From: JAWXCH01 sp034440595
GTDB taxonomy: Bacteria; Planctomycetota; Planctomycetia; Pirellulales; JALHPA01
Reading direction: 5' to 3'
Assembly: GCA_034440595.1 (NCBI GenBank)
Contig: JAWXCH010000551.1
Span: 1 to 6,492, forward strand
DNA length: 6,492 nucleotides
The notes under the pieces were generated by a model. That model was not told the DNA's origin. It saw nothing but the letters and a program-made list of their open reading frames with translations, and ran no database searches. The first letter of the stretch is position 1, and each line of letters opens with the position of its first letter. A program made the translations under genes and the position numbers. This document shows positions 6,491 through 6,492 of the stretch, in pieces.

Positions 6491-6492
6491 TA

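Overview
The window reads as a membrane-transport and ion/osmotic-homeostasis neighbourhood from a bacterial chromosome. Composition is moderately GC-rich, and the protein families are those typical of Proteobacteria, perhaps beta- or gammaproteobacteria; no species can be named. TGA is used as a normal stop by two intact genes here (ends at 638 and 5510), so the standard genetic code applies. I see no RNA gene, insertion sequence, CRISPR array or phage element.

Layout: (1) 3-530, +, the C-terminal part of a PAP2-type membrane phosphatase, cut by the window start and possibly frameshifted near its 5' end. (2) 531-637, a convergent gap with a stem-loop. (3) 638-2329, -, a two-TM potassium channel with two RCK/TrkA units. 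(4) 2330-2751, a divergent intergenic region of 422 bp with weak regulatory-looking inverted repeats. (5) 2752-4056, +, a CPA1-type Na+(K+)/H+ antiporter interrupted by one in-frame TGA at 3199-3201, with otherwise conserved sequence on both sides. (6) 4057-4096, a 40-bp convergent gap flanked by a hairpin that includes the antiporter stop codon. (7) 4097-5464, -, a DUF2254 membrane protein. (8) 5510-6490, -, an MscS-family mechanosensitive channel whose 5' end lies beyond the window; it is probably co-transcribed with the DUF2254 gene, 45 bp apart.

Together the genes suggest a unit handling ion balance and turgor: a nucleotide-gated K+ channel, a cation/proton antiporter and a pressure-release channel, plus a DUF2254 protein of unknown function that probably belongs with them. 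The PAP2 phosphatase may be an envelope-lipid function that happens to lie alongside.

The most notable observation is the lone nonsense codon in the antiporter. It lies exactly between the two halves of the ion-binding site (the TDP motif and the ExxxND motif) and looks like a CGA (Arg) to TGA change. The plus-strand PAP2 gene also shows signs of a 5' lesion, while the three minus-strand genes look intact. I found no convincing previously undescribed system; the families are all recognisable.
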